From: Hymenochaete sp. R1
Taxonomy: Eukaryota > Basidiomycota > Agaricomycetes > Hymenochaetales > Hymenochaetaceae
Assembly (NCBI GenBank): GCA_019400425.1
Contig: JAFREE010000116.1
Coordinates: 1-64,000 of the forward strand
Direction of reading: 5' to 3'
Length of the DNA: 64,000 bases
In this document: one piece after another, positions 1-10,548 of the stretch
Position numbering within the stretch: position 1 is the first letter of the stretch
Layout of the letters: each line of letters opens with the position of its first letter
The notes under the pieces: generated by a model
Told to the model about the DNA's origin: nothing
Database searches by the model: none
What the model saw: only the letters and a program-made list of their open reading frames with translations
Translations under genes and position numbers: made by a program

Positions 1-88
1 ATTTTTCGAACCTTCAGAGGACGGTCAGCACCATCTTTACACGCCTCACTTCACATATGAACCTAATAGTACCGTTTCCCTGCAACAG

Positions 89-702
89 ATTCACCCCCGG
101 ATCATATCGAAACACTCTTTGATGACCTCGATGAGCTCCCTGGGAATGATGTATCTTCGTATATTCGCTCATTATCGCCTGACGAGTCCGGCTGGCTCGC
201 GCAGTTCCTCCGTCGGAAAGCTGTGAGAGACCGAGAACTTGCACCTGAGGAGATTGCAGTCGAATCCAAGGTACGTTTGTGATCGCTCCCTCCGATATTT
301 AATCATTGAAGGGACATCCAATATTCGGAAACACAGAATCGTTGTCCGCCCCGCGACGTCCGCAACTTCCGAATTATCGCTGTACGGGACGCTTACACGG
401 AACGCAGGCCCGCAAACAGACTTTGCCATCTCACGATTTGGGATGTCCTTTCCTTGTGCGTATCTGAAGGCGCGAAGCCTGGTGCACTAGAAATCGGGCA
501 AAAGTTCTTGGTAAGTCTATCAGAAGCGAGCTTTTGCAGTGTGGATGGAATAAAGCTGCTCAATGATTCCTTTTCTAACGTTGCTTTACAGGTGACGAAT
601 GTGTGGCCTTCACAGCCAAATTGTTGGATGGGTAACGAAAAGGATGATCTAGTGCACCTAGCAACTAGGAAAGCATCGCGTTTCATTTGGCTCAAGTCCT
701 AG
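89..702 (+). CDS. BRCA2/Brh2-like DNA repair protein, C-terminal end (5' partial)
   Basis: Three exons are visible: 89-270, 337-510 and 592-702 (stop TAG), with introns starting GTACGT and GTAAGT and ending CAG; the gene begins outside the window. The exons join without a frame break. The joined protein has an acidic/helical stretch (GWLAQFLRRKAVRDRELA), then RDVRNFRIIAVRDA, a strand ending LTIWDVLSL, and closes with DDLVHLATRKASRF. This order matches the end of the BRCA2 tower followed by OB2, where human BRCA2 has RDVTTVWKLRIV, an L-S-I-W strand and an L-A-T-x-K segment. BRCA2 loads RAD51 on single-stranded DNA in homologous recombination, and Brh2 is the Ustilago equivalent. The protein stops right after OB2, so the third OB fold of animal BRCA2 is absent here. 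The family call rests on remembered alignment only. Confidence 0.6.
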
Positions 703-991
703 GCATTCTGTAGCATCAATATCTTTCCGTCGTTCACGAACATTTCCTTCATCAATATAATCACGTTTCTCTAAGTGGCATGCACATTCTTATGCTGAGT
801 GAAAATAGCCAAGCGCACGATATGGCTTTTGTTGGCACCTCGCTTTTGCTGGTCCATATACAAACAAAAGCTGTCTCTAAGATGCGAGTGGGATGGTCGT
901 ACGAATAAATGGTAAAGAAAGGCTAAAAGCACAGAGAAACGGGTGACAAGATTGTATTGCAAAGAATATCTTGCCTCCATGGTTTCGCCGT

Positions 992-1529
992 TCATTGCGA
1001 TTCCTTCTCCCATTTGGCGATGAGCTTTTCGAGGTCGAACTTCGGGTCGTCAGGATCTGTTACCACTATACAATAAAAAAATATCAGTAAGTTATTCATG
1101 CATTAAAACAATCGAAAGATAAAAGGTGCGGCCTCCGAAGAGTATGACGCAGGCGGGAAAATCGAAAGACTTGTATTAGAATGAGGGCGGATGAACAAAG
1201 AAACATACAAGCATCCTTCGGTGCAGCCAGCTGTAATTTCCATGCTTCCTTTGCCTTATGTATCAGCTCCTCGCGATGGTGGACCGCATCATGTTTCTGA
1301 GCTTCGTCCTTCTGCTTCTGCAGCGTGCGGCGGTGCGTGATCCCGTAGAAAACGCCTCCCAGGAGGGCAGAATACCGAACAACCTGTACATCCCCGAGAA
1401 CGCCGTCAAGCATTAGCCCACAGACCAAGGTCATATTTTGGATACGAGAAAAGATGATGAAACGGTTAATTCAAAGTTACGTGACGAGAAGAGTTTGGAA
1501 GAGCGTACGTTCACGGTTGAAGAGGCCAT
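992..1529 (-). CDS. ATP21: ATP synthase subunit e, mitochondrial (ATP21/TIM11)
   Basis: Exons on the minus strand are 1529-1509, 1383-1209 and 1065-992, giving 89 residues, the usual size for subunit e. The first exon encodes only MASSTVN, then splicing at GTACGC/CAG continues with VVRYSALLGGVFYGITH, which closely matches the start of fungal subunit e. The longer ATG-initiated reading frame beginning at 1434 reads intron sequence before this motif and is probably not the real start. The hydrophobic N-terminal helix contains the GxxxG-like GGVFYG that drives dimerisation of F1Fo ATP synthase in the inner membrane; a charged coiled coil follows (HHREELIHKAKEAWK), and the end is DLEKLIAKWEKESQ. 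Subunit e sits in the Fo membrane sector and helps form cristae. It lies 290 bp from the convergent end of the BRCA2-like gene. Confidence 0.85.
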
Positions 1530-2016
1530 TTTACACCAGAAAAACGGCCGAGTTCAGGGAGCTTCCTGCTTTGCCAATGTTATCCTGAAATCTTTTTGGG
1601 GCTTAATACCCAAATTCTCACCGAAATGAATGGAAGAAGGCTGAGAAAGAGATCGTGAGGTGTTGAGTCTGGTTGAGTTTCAAGCGCACGATTCGATTCA
1701 GAACTCAGAGCAGAGTTTCAAAGCAAAACGGGGAAGGCCGGAATGTAGATCGCTTACGTCAGGCTTGCTGTCTTGCTCAACTTGAACTTCCGCTCCTCTC
1801 TTTCATCGCGTTCAACTTCCAGCCCGTTATCGTTTTTTTTTTTTTAAAAAAAAAGCCTCGCGCTTGAATATAGGCAAGCACAGATATACAATTATGTCTC
1901 TTCGAAAGAGCAGTGCTTAACAGGAGTAGGAGAAGATGGTCCCTCAGGTCCCTGAAGCTAGGAGAGAGACAAACTATAGAGGAAGGAAGGAGAATAGGCT
2001 GAACGCAGAATTGCTA
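1530..2016. other. intergenic region with T9A9 palindrome
   Basis: No coding signal. It holds the start region of the ATP synthase subunit e gene and the 3' flank of the next minus-strand gene. A run of 13 T followed by 9 A at 1833-1854 contains a perfect 18-bp T/A palindrome. Confidence 0.6.
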
Positions 2017-3683
2017 TCACGGTTCAAGACTCTTACGAGGATTGTATATTTTAAAATCCCTTTCGATCACCCAATCTCTCGGAGAACCTTTATTTCGAGC
2101 CTCTACGTCAGCCCGGTCAATCTCAGCGACCTTGTAATATTTTGGGTCAAATGCCTGTATGCCTCTGGTAAGTCTGTTCTATTTGGATAACAAATAACTT
2201 GAAACTCACAAATTCTACGATATTCTTTGGGGATGGACTGGAATGGACATCCCTCGACTCTATAGTGTCTCCCTTCACCAGAGCAATAACCAGTGTGTTA
2301 CCAGGATGCGCTGTGTAGCGTATGGGATTCTTCAGGCTCTTTGCTCCAGGAGCATACTTTTCAATGACCCTAAAGTTCTTCCCAGAGGTCTGGTACAAGT
2401 ATGTCTTGTGATCCGGAGCGGCATCCCTCACATCCCTCTGCCAGTGAGACTCCTTACCATGGTATTCGCTAAATCCATGGCAAATGGTATTCGCATTCGA
2501 CGAATACGCATCTATCCCATCGTTCAACAAGCCAGGAAATGACGATTTAGATGTGCGAGCTGGAACTCTATCGTCGGAAATTGGATATGGATCTTGAAAG
2601 CAACTCAGTGTTTGAAGATTGTCTGACATCTGAGAAATATTGGACTCACTACCCTGTCCTTCCGGGTCTCTGCGACGTCTAGGCCTAGGTGTAGTGGCAG
2701 GAGCTTCATAAACGGTTTCCTGCCTCCTTGGACGCAGATCGGTCAAATATTCTCGGTAGTCATGACCTCTCGATGGATATCTACTAGGATAACGGACGTC
2801 CGAAGTAAAGGAACGATGCCTCGAACCTCTCGGCGAAGGAACGTCGAAATCTTGAGCTCTCTCATATGTGCTAATGTCATCGAGGATGATTCGGTCTCCA
2901 AATCCATCGCCATCATCACATACTTCTCGGCGGAGCGCATCCAAACGCATTTCGCCGTCTATGATGCTTCTGTACTGTTTTGGGAGCCAAGTCAGTCGAC
3001 AGTTAAAAAGTAAGAAATGATCCGAACTCACGGTCCTTCTCTTCCAATCTCTAGCCATGCTATCACAAAGATGGTAGGAGAGAAGAAGATTGGCGTAAGT
3101 CGCAGGACTGATACAAAACAATTATTGTAGCCAAGCGACATCATTGGTGTTCAAATTATCCCGGGCGAATAGTGCCGCAAAGGACAAAGAAAATCTGGGA
3201 AAATCAGTAAGTACCTACTTAAGCTTTCCCCCGACGTTCTCGATGTCATTGTGCAAAGGGGATCCAACAAAGGAGATCGATCGTGGGTTTCTTAGTAAAA
3301 GCTGACGAACACCATCGAGCAGGTGCAATGACCTATGAGGTTCGACCTCCCTGGCCTTTGCGTTTGTCAATGGAGTACGTGAAAGGGTTCCAAGGAAGAA
3401 AAGTAGCAAGAACCAGTCAGACAGCGGGCCCTTGACTGTCTTCCTGTTGGCCATTCGTGCGCTATCTCAAACCAGAGTATCTTCTTACTTTGCTCCGAAT
3501 GTGAACCCATACTTCTTGGCGTTGCAAAATACTGCAGGAGCGAGATCGTAATCTTGAAGTCTTTTGCAAAAATGCGAAATCGCACACGCGTTAATAATCA
3601 AAAGAAGATTGGGCCTCAGTAGCTGAAATCACCAGTAGCAAAGGGAGTTTTTTTAAGCCATCATACAAATTCGGAGAATTCAT
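2017..3683 (-). CDS. conserved-looking hypothetical protein, 430 aa, six exons
   Basis: Minus-strand exons are 3683-3667, 3560-3489, 3443-3219, 3107-3032, 2974-2210 and 2154-2017. All five introns have GT donors and AG acceptors, and phase is kept throughout, giving 430 residues; the first exon (17 nt) is the least certain. The N-terminal part (about residues 1-130) is helical and hydrophobic, with the segment SDWFLLLFFLGTLS and later NPATYANLLLSYHL. Residues 150-290 are Arg/Ser/Pro-rich and probably disordered, with repeats such as RYPSRYPSRG and PRPRRRR. The C-terminal 130 residues look folded (YLYQTSGKNFRVIEKYAPG through RDWVIERDFKIYNP). I do not recognise the family. A membrane-associated N terminus is possible, but only one segment is really hydrophobic. 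It is transcribed in the same direction as ATP synthase subunit e, with about 490 bp between them. Confidence 0.6.
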
Positions 3684-5678
3684 GCGCCATAATTTACTCC
3701 GCGGGAAGCTCGAACGCTATGGCACGAACGCGCTAGGAATGCACTGATAAGTTTTCGTTTTTCTTCGAATATGCCTTTGTTTTATTTCTTAAACTAATAA
3801 TCGAACCTCAGCGACCAGTGAGAGATACGAGGCAGTCTATTGATACAATATTTCTCGTTGCTTCAAGGTAGGATGTTCTTCGCCGTGAACATTCCAAAGC
3901 GTCAAGAACTACCCTCATCTGGGCTCCATAACTTCCGCACACGGCACACCTCTGACACATTGACTCTTTCTAATTCCATAGATCCTTTTCTTCCTATGCC
4001 TGAGAGGTGCATATATAATGTTCGATGGAAAAGCGGGAAGCTCGAGATTTATCCTCTTCCATGCCAGAACTCAATGCAAATGACCCCGGCAGAGCGAGTT
4101 CTAGAGGCAAGGGAGCAGAGTGTGCAAGGCAATATCTATGCCAAAGGCGGGAGGTGTCCGTAGACATTACAGGCAGTTTGTCCTTCATGTCCTTCGAAAC
4201 AATCTGAATGAAGCTTCTAGGGAACATTTGCTAGATTTCATACGTGGAAAACATCCAGTGAGCATCAACACTGACGATTTTGGAACAGCTCTCTATCTGG
4301 AGGCTTTGCGCAGAATGTTTTGCCGGGGAATCGACGAGGAGAGGGCCCGAACCGAAAGAAAAGCTAAGCTACTGCTCAATTTTCTGCCGACGTCGATGTT
4401 CTTGACACCCTCACGGCCTTTGCGAAGTGCGACAAAAAATATATTTTAGAATTGAACTTCAACATGAAATCCACTGACTTTGACAGGTTTGTAACTCGAA
4501 ACTGCCAACAGTATCCAGCGTAGTGTCGATTTTAATGTGGCATACATTAGTATCGATGTGAAGAAGATATGGGCCACAAATGTCAGATACGGGCGATATA
4601 CGACTTACGAGAAAGTATTCGACTGCCGATTCTTAACAAACATGGTTTATATACCCTCCAATATTCAGTCTTTCAGTAAAATAAAGGAGTAATCATCCCT
4701 GCGGACTTTCGGGAGACTTGACATCTTCAAAATAGAATGGATGGAGGTGGGTGATGTCACATTTTCAACCTCACACTACAACTCAGCCCAGTGCATAACC
4801 GAGGTCAAAGAGACTTAACTTGAGATCTGGGAGCTTTCGCCAACAAATGTCTGATGTCGTTCGTACTCGATCCGCCTGTACGTAGATGTGCCGAACCGGT
4901 TGCATTGCGCTGACAAACGGACATTCTTCTAATTGATAATACTAATACATGGTAAGTATCTATAACGCTGCAACGCGAAGGTGCCGTGCGAGAATAGTCA
5001 TTTTTCTCGCAATTGCCTCACTGAAATGAAGAAACTCGTGGATATTTAACTTTCATGTACTTATACAATTACTTCTTGCAGTCAGTGGTAAACTCTCTTG
5101 AACTCTCTCGTCACACCTGTCTTTATTCATGACTAGTAGCCTCACGCCTATGATATTAATATGAGCGCAGAAGTTCTGGTATGGCATCGAAAGTGTTGGT
5201 AAAAACAGCGCTATAAGAAACGGACAAAGCATCTATACTTAGCCAAAGGAGAACAGACTCACTATGTTCCTTTCTCTACAACTCTATGGTATGGATTATC
5301 GAGTCAAATGTAAATTAGTAAAGCGCTTATCGTAAAGCAGTAAATTGACTTGGAACCCTTCCAGTCAATGAGCAAGCTACACCTGTCTCCGTGGATTCGA
5401 GTAAAGAAATTGAAAAGCCACTTATCTTTACGTGTATGAGGCCGAGCCCATTGCGATGAACCATCCTCATACGTCTTCATGCAAAATTAATCTCCAGGCG
5501 AAGTTTGCTGAACTATATTCAATATCGCTCCTTTAGCAGGGGTCACTAGTTACCAATCAGGACGTGGCGAATTGGCAAAGAGAACAGCGAGTAAGATATA
5601 AGAAGAGGCTTCCTTATTGGCTTGTGAGTATCCTCATCACACATATCAAGAAGACTCTGATTTGTACCGCCGCCCTTT
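3684..5678. other. intergenic, about 2 kb, AT-rich, with one decayed coding stretch
   Basis: Apart from the remnant listed at 4025-4692, I see no gene. The part from 4700 to 5600 is AT-rich, has frequent stops in all frames and shows no repeat that I recognise. Confidence 0.5.
4025..4692 (+). pseudogene. possible decayed or mis-split gene remnant
   Basis: Protein-like stretches follow one another on the plus strand but in different frames. The first, at about 4120-4400, contains RRHYRQFVLHVLRNN and DFGTALYLEALRRMF. A second, at about 4390-4485, contains DVLDTLTAFAKCDKKYILEL. A third, from about 4515 to the stop at 4692, contains SVDFNVAYISIDVKKIW and ends QSFSKIKE. The composition is ordinary for protein, and the order suggests a single ancestral gene. 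The joins would need frameshifts or an intron of only 25 nt (GTTTGT to ACAG near 4487), shorter than any other intron in the window. A relic is therefore more likely than an active gene. I do not recognise the family. Confidence 0.3.
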
Positions 5679-6566
5679 ATGTCTGGTTCTCAGCCAAAGC
5701 GAAAACAGAACGACGAAACCCCTTCCACTGATGGTTCCTCGCCAACCAACAAATCCAGTGACAATGGGAGTCCTGGGCAACCCAGAACTAAACGCCAACG
5801 CCGTCTTGCTGCCACAGGTAACGGCTCTAACAAGAGCACAAAAAATGGTTCCGAGCTCAAGTCGATGAAGGACGTCTATCGTCTTCTTCTGACCGCGGAC
5901 GCGTTTGGTAGGCAACTCAATGAACTACGACGCCGGGCATCCACACCAGGCGCCGAGTCGGAGAAGACGATCGCAAGGACCACGGAGCTAGCTAGTATAG
6001 TCACGAGTGACTCAGTCTTTGGCGTTCTCAAGGCATTTGCACAGGAGACTGAGGAAGTGAATCCTAAGGTGGATCTGGGTTGTCTCTTCGAGGACCCCGC
6101 CTCGAAAGGTTCCATTCCTGACCGTGCACGCCAGGCGATCAAGCGGGACGAGTGTCTGCAGGCAATTAACCGCCTCTTGGCACTCGATAACAAGCATCTT
6201 TTTAAGTCTGGCGTCAATTACGATGCTGAACGACTTATTGATACACCAAAGAAGATAGCGATAAGTCCGGCGCAATACGACCAAATTATCGATCTGGAGA
6301 AAGACATTCAGGAAAAGCTCATTGGAATTATGGCAGCCGTTTACCTTTATCAAGAGATGCATCGCAAGGACTTGGTTAATGACAGCGTTCGCGCTCTCTC
6401 CCTTGAAGTTGAGGCCGAACGGAGCGTTAAGATTGTGTACGACATCACTTGGCAATTTTCCAACGTAAAGGAAGGCGAGACAGTTGTAACTATGAAGACT
6501 AAGGGCGACGATGCGCTGGTTGTTCTTGTCCGTAGGCTGATGGATTTACCTGAACTTTCGATATAG
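5679..6566 (+). CDS. hypothetical nuclear-type helical protein, 295 aa
   Basis: A single-exon frame starts at an ATG (MSGSQPKRK) and ends with TAG at 6564-6566. Residues 1-60 are Ser/Asn/Lys-rich and disordered, with a basic cluster TKRQRRLA that could act as a nuclear localisation signal. The rest is almost all predicted helix, with charged heptad-like stretches such as DVYRLLLTADAFGRQLNELR and QYDQIIDLEKDIQEKLIG. No enzyme motif is visible. The first nine residues nearly match the start of the orphan encoded at 61969-60772 (MSGSQNKRK), which also has a basic tail plus helical body, but I could not align the bodies. It lacks introns, unusual for this window. Function unknown. Confidence 0.65.
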   Translation: MSGSQPKRKQNDETPSTDGSSPTNKSSDNGSPGQPRTKRQRRLAATGNGSNKSTKNGSELKSMKDVYRLLLTADAFGRQLNELRRRASTPGAESEKTIARTTELASIVTSDSVFGVLKAFAQETEEVNPKVDLGCLFEDPASKGSIPDRARQAIKRDECLQAINRLLALDNKHLFKSGVNYDAERLIDTPKKIAISPAQYDQIIDLEKDIQEKLIGIMAAVYLYQEMHRKDLVNDSVRALSLEVEAERSVKIVYDITWQFSNVKEGETVVTMKTKGDDALVVLVRRLMDLPELSI

Positions 6567-6936
6567 TCCTTGGGTTGGCCTTCGGAAGTTTACATTTCGT
6601 AGTCCAACATTTTTGCAGCTTCGCTGTTTGCCTGTTGCGGTAATAGTTAATATCTTCATGGAGAAATAATAGATCGTTTTTCAGGGGAAAAATTCTTCTC
6701 AGCTGGATATTTGATAATGGGAAACAAGGAACGTCCGACCATGGGCAATGATAGAAACGAAAACCGGTCGAAGTTAGGGAAGGGCGGGAAGTGAAAGACC
6801 ATCTCGCTCGCTTCTATTTGTGATAATGATCGACGTTTACGATCAGCGTCCTTGGATTCTAAGCAAGCTGAAGCTCGGAGTCTCAAAGTCCGTGTCTCCT
6901 TAAAACACCACGACCGACACGACCTGCTCATTGACC
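6567..6936. other. intergenic, promoter side of the ING/PHD gene
   Basis: About 370 bp between two plus-strand genes. No gene and no clear TATA box; it presumably holds the terminator of the upstream gene and the promoter of the ING-type gene. Confidence 0.5.
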
Positions 6937-8430
6937 ATGGCATCGACACAACCGGCAGTAGTCGTGAAAGCTCCGTCATCAGCCGCGTACTCGATCGAAC
7001 TTCTCACAGAATATGCGCATATTCTCGATGCAATGCCCATTGAGCTCTCTCGCACCTTTGCGGATCTCAGAGAGCTCGACGCCGTCCTCATGTTGAATGT
7101 CGCGGCGGTCACAAGCAAAATAGATCGACTGATAGACGTGATTGAGGACGGAGGCGTGTCAAACGAACAGCGTCTTTGGCTTCTCAACGAAGTTGCGGAG
7201 GAGACAGCAAAGCTGCGACCAGGCTCGGACGACAAGATCAGGATTGCTACATCGGTTGCAGACACGCTCCACACATCCGCAACGAATCTTACGGCCTTGG
7301 CAACGCGCCTACCCGAGTACGATCCGTCAATGCTCGTACCAAAGACGCGCTACCCTCATGTATCGACGAAGGCGTATGTACCACCGCATGCCTTTGAGAC
7401 GGGAAGGAGGCGGAGAGCTCCGGTGGGTGGGACGTGGTTAGGCGGTGCAGAAGTCAGTCCGCAGAAGAAGAAGAAAGTGGTTGCAGATGAAGATTTGGAG
7501 TATGGGAAGTCACCGAGGAAAGAAAAGGCGAACGAGTCTGGCAGCCATGCTCGACCTCGAGTAAGGGCGAAAAAGTGAGCGCATGCTGTCCATAGTGTTC
7601 GTAGCTAACAGCGAAGATATAGGGTTGAAAGGCATCCGTCGCCTCCAGAATCACTTCAATCTGCATCGTCTCTTATGCCCATTGCGTCAGGAGGTGCCCA
7701 CAGAGCTAATGGAAACTCACATAAAAACGCGCACAACGCATCCGCGTCTTCGAAGCGACGAAACAACGCCCATGCAGCAAACGAAGAAGGTTCTCTTATG
7801 GATGCCGTTGTCTCCCGCAAGGACAGCCAGCATCTAGCGCCTTCGTCGTCTACAATGCATCCTTCCTTGTTGGATGTTCCAGAGAATGGTGAGCTCCTTT
7901 TAGTGTTTAAAGGTCATAGTAGCTCAATGTTCCATAGGTAAACGCGACAAAGAACGTTCGTCAGGTGATAATCAACGAGAGCAGGCAGCGAATTCGTCGA
8001 AAGTGCGCAACTCCGACAAGGCAGCAAACGCTACCAATGCAGTACCCGCGGAAGATGACTCGCCAGCTCCTGGTGGTGCAAACGCAACCCCCCTGACAAC
8101 CGCTGGCGAATTCGATGTAGATGTGGACCCGGAGGCAGATGCCGGGCGCATATATTGCATTTGTAACAACACGGGCGATGGGGAAATGATTGGATGCGAT
8201 CAGGAAGGTTGTGAAATTGAATGGGTACGTGGTTATACATTCGTTTTGTCAAGGAAAAAGAGAGAGTTTAGCATGCGTTTCAGTTCCATATCCTTTGTGT
8301 TGGTCTGAAAGGTGCGCCTGTCGGCGCATGGTACTGCAGTGACTGCACGGAAATACGGAAGAAACGGAACTCGCGAGCGGGGAAAAAACGAGCTGGTGGA
8401 GGGCGAGCCGGTGCTCGTGGCGGTTCGTAG
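6937..8430 (+). CDS. ING-family PHD finger protein (Pho23/Yng-like), 445 aa
   Basis: Exons are 6937-7574, 7623-7888, 7938-8224 and 8284-8430 (stop TAG), all joined in phase. The start ATG at 6937 lies in a good context (ACCATGG). Residues 10-105 form the helical ING domain (IELLTEYAHILDAMPIEL then IDRLIDVIEDGG). A long basic, Ser/Ala-rich linker follows. The C-terminal PHD finger at about 372-420 has the C4-H-C3 pattern: YCICNNTGDGEMIGCD, EGCEIEW, FHILCVGLKG and WYCSDC. The protein ends in an RGG/KKR-rich tail. In this family the PHD finger reads trimethylated H3K4 and the ING domain anchors the protein in histone acetyltransferase (Yng1, Yng2) or Rpd3/Sin3 deacetylase (Pho23) complexes. Which of these applies cannot be decided from sequence alone. 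A SIN3 gene lies at the other end of the window. Confidence 0.9.
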
Positions 8431-8823
8431 GTCTTAGACATCATGCATGACCAAAGTACGGGTACCCCCTTTCATTTTCTTCCTTTCTTGTATTAAATGC
8501 CAGCTTTGAGTAATGGCCTTGAGGTTTTGCGAGCATTCTTTGTAAGTCAGCAATCTATTTTTGAATATTTATATCCTGATGGTTGGTCTTCCCGTGTGTT
8601 GATGGTCATGGTCAGCTATAATAATAATTTATTTCCGTCTGGATTTTATTATCAGATAAAGAAAACATGAGATAGTCTGACTTGACTAACGACGTCCGTT
8701 GTGGATCGGCAGTATTGTACTTTGTATCTATCCATCCATACGTACGTCACGAAATCTGACGCCATACGCAGACCGCGACGCGCATATAAAGGCAGCTTAG
8801 TTATTCGTTCTCACCACGGACAT
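8431..8823. other. intergenic between ING-type gene and quinone oxidoreductase gene
   Basis: No coding signal; a TATA box lies near the right edge (listed separately). Confidence 0.5.
8785..8792 (+). promoter_or_regulatory. TATA box of the quinone oxidoreductase gene
   Basis: TATAAAGG lies 32 bp before the first in-frame ATG (8824). A TSS at the usual 25-40 bp downstream distance would leave almost no leader before this ATG. Confidence 0.55.
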
Positions 8824-10258
8824 ATGTCCACCCTCCCTCTCCTCCGTCTGCCTCTTCAATTTACACGACCTTTTTGTGCCATATCATCTCTTCCAGCAGC
8901 TTCTGCATTGACGTATAGTCGCAGCGTGAAGGTCTCTCGTTGCGAATTCATCAAATTGGCTCGGAGCCAGTCAACCAACGCGAAAAGAATGGCGTTCCCA
9001 GAGCAGGTCAAGGCTATCTTGGTACCCAAACACGGCGAAGTTGACGTGATCGAACTGGGAGACGTGCCTTTCCCAGAACAGAAGCCCGATGAAGTGCTCA
9101 TCAAGGTGAGTCTACTCTCTCATGTTAAAACTTTCGATAATCAACTCGCCTTTACCCCATGATAGGTCAACTATGCAGGCGTCAACTTTATCGATACGTA
9201 CATGCGCAAAGGTCTTTATCCTGCCAACTCTTTCCCGTTCCGCATCGGCCAGGAAAACTCGGGCACGATTGTAGGTTTACCGACGGACTCTAACGTGCTT
9301 GGTAGCGAGCAGTACAAGAAGAGAGGGTTCAAGGAGGGTGCGAATGTTATGGCTGTACGTTTAGATTTTTTTCCTATTTCAATGAATGTAGCTTATATGG
9401 CATTCGTTCGCTCGTAGTCGTACACCGGTTCCTTCGCGGAATACGTCTCGGTCCCCTGGTGGAAAGTCTTCACACTCCCTCCCTCCATCTCCCTCCGCTC
9501 CGCCTCCGCTCTCCCTGTCCAAGGCCTTACCGCACTTACCTTCGCAACCGAAGCGCACAAAGTCTCCGCGGGCGAGACGATCCTCATCCACACCGTCGCA
9601 GGCGGGCTTGGGCTCATCCTCGCTCAGATCGCGAAGGCTAGGGGCGCAACGGTGATTGGGACGACGAGTAGCGAGGAGAAGGCGGAATTGGCGAAGAAGC
9701 ATGGGGCAGATCATGTTATTTTATATACGAAGGAGAATACAGTGGAGAGAGTATTGGAGATTACAAAGGGAGAGGGTGTACATGCGATTTTTGATGGGGT
9801 AGGGAAAGATACGTGAGTGACCATATCCGTTAAAGGTCTTTTCATTGGATATCAGGACTGATACCTGAAGTTTTAAGTTTCGATCAGGACTTTGAGATGA
9901 TTAGGCGTAAGGGAAGTCTTGTTTCTGTCGGAAACGCCTCGGGTGCGGTCGCTCCCTTTGCTCCTCTTAAGCTCACACCCAAGAACGTCAAGCTCACTCG
10001 CCCAACGTACGGTTATATCTCCACTCTCCTATCACAGCTCTGATGTTAGATTTTTATAGGTTGTTACACTACATCGAGACTCCCGAAGAAGCTGGATACT
10101 ACTCGGAGGAGTTATTGAAACTCGTCGAGAACGGGACCGTGAAGATCAATATCCACAAAGAGTATCCGTTCACAGCTGAAGGCGTGAAGCAGTCTCAGAT
10201 TGATATTACTGGAAGGTCAACGGTTGGAAAGTTGATAGTGAAGATTGCAGATGAGTAA
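8824..10258 (+). CDS. ZTA1: NADPH:quinone oxidoreductase, zeta-crystallin type (ZTA1-like), 397 aa
   Basis: Exons are 8824-9105, 9166-9354, 9418-9812, 9878-10006 and 10060-10258 (stop TAA), all with GT/AG borders and in phase. The medium-chain dehydrogenase fold is clear: a GroES-like start (AILVPKHGEVDVIELGDVP), the segment VNYAGVNFIDTYMRKG, then FRIGQENSGTIV. The Rossmann part has TVAGGLGLILAQIAKARG, which binds NADPH, followed by HGADHVI and FDGVGKDT. There are no zinc-ligand cysteines, as in zeta-crystallins. The family reduces quinones by one electron and protects against oxidative stress. The first 56 residues before the internal ATG at 8989 are rich in Arg, Ser and Leu and lack acidic residues near the start, consistent with a mitochondrial presequence; starting at 8989 would give the usual cytosolic length. 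Confidence 0.92.
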
Positions 10259-10548
10259 TTTAGTAGGTTGGCAAGAGAAAATTAAGAAGGTAAATCCGAT
10301 GTTTTTACCGTGTACTCTTAGTTCTGGATAAAGTAAGCATATTTTGGATACGGGTTTTAGGAAAGCGAAATCAGGGATTATATATTCAGAGCACATTGAT
10401 AGCAATGGTACAATGTTTGCAGATGCAGAGAGCGGGACAATCAGAGCAGATACAGAACAAGCCAAGCGGACGAACGAAACACAAGACAATAAAGTATCAA
10501 AACATATACGAGAGCGAACACTCTCGTTTCACCTTGATTAAATTATCC
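10259..10548. other. shared 3' flank of two convergent genes
   Basis: 290 bp tail-to-tail space between the quinone oxidoreductase and the secreted repeat protein genes; no further gene seen. Confidence 0.5.

Noticed and set aside
1096..1434. 112-aa minus-strand frame starting MTLVCGLMLDG as the ATP synthase subunit e start
   Set aside because: The first residues are intron; splicing to the short exon at 1529-1509 gives the conserved MASSTVNVVRYSALL start.
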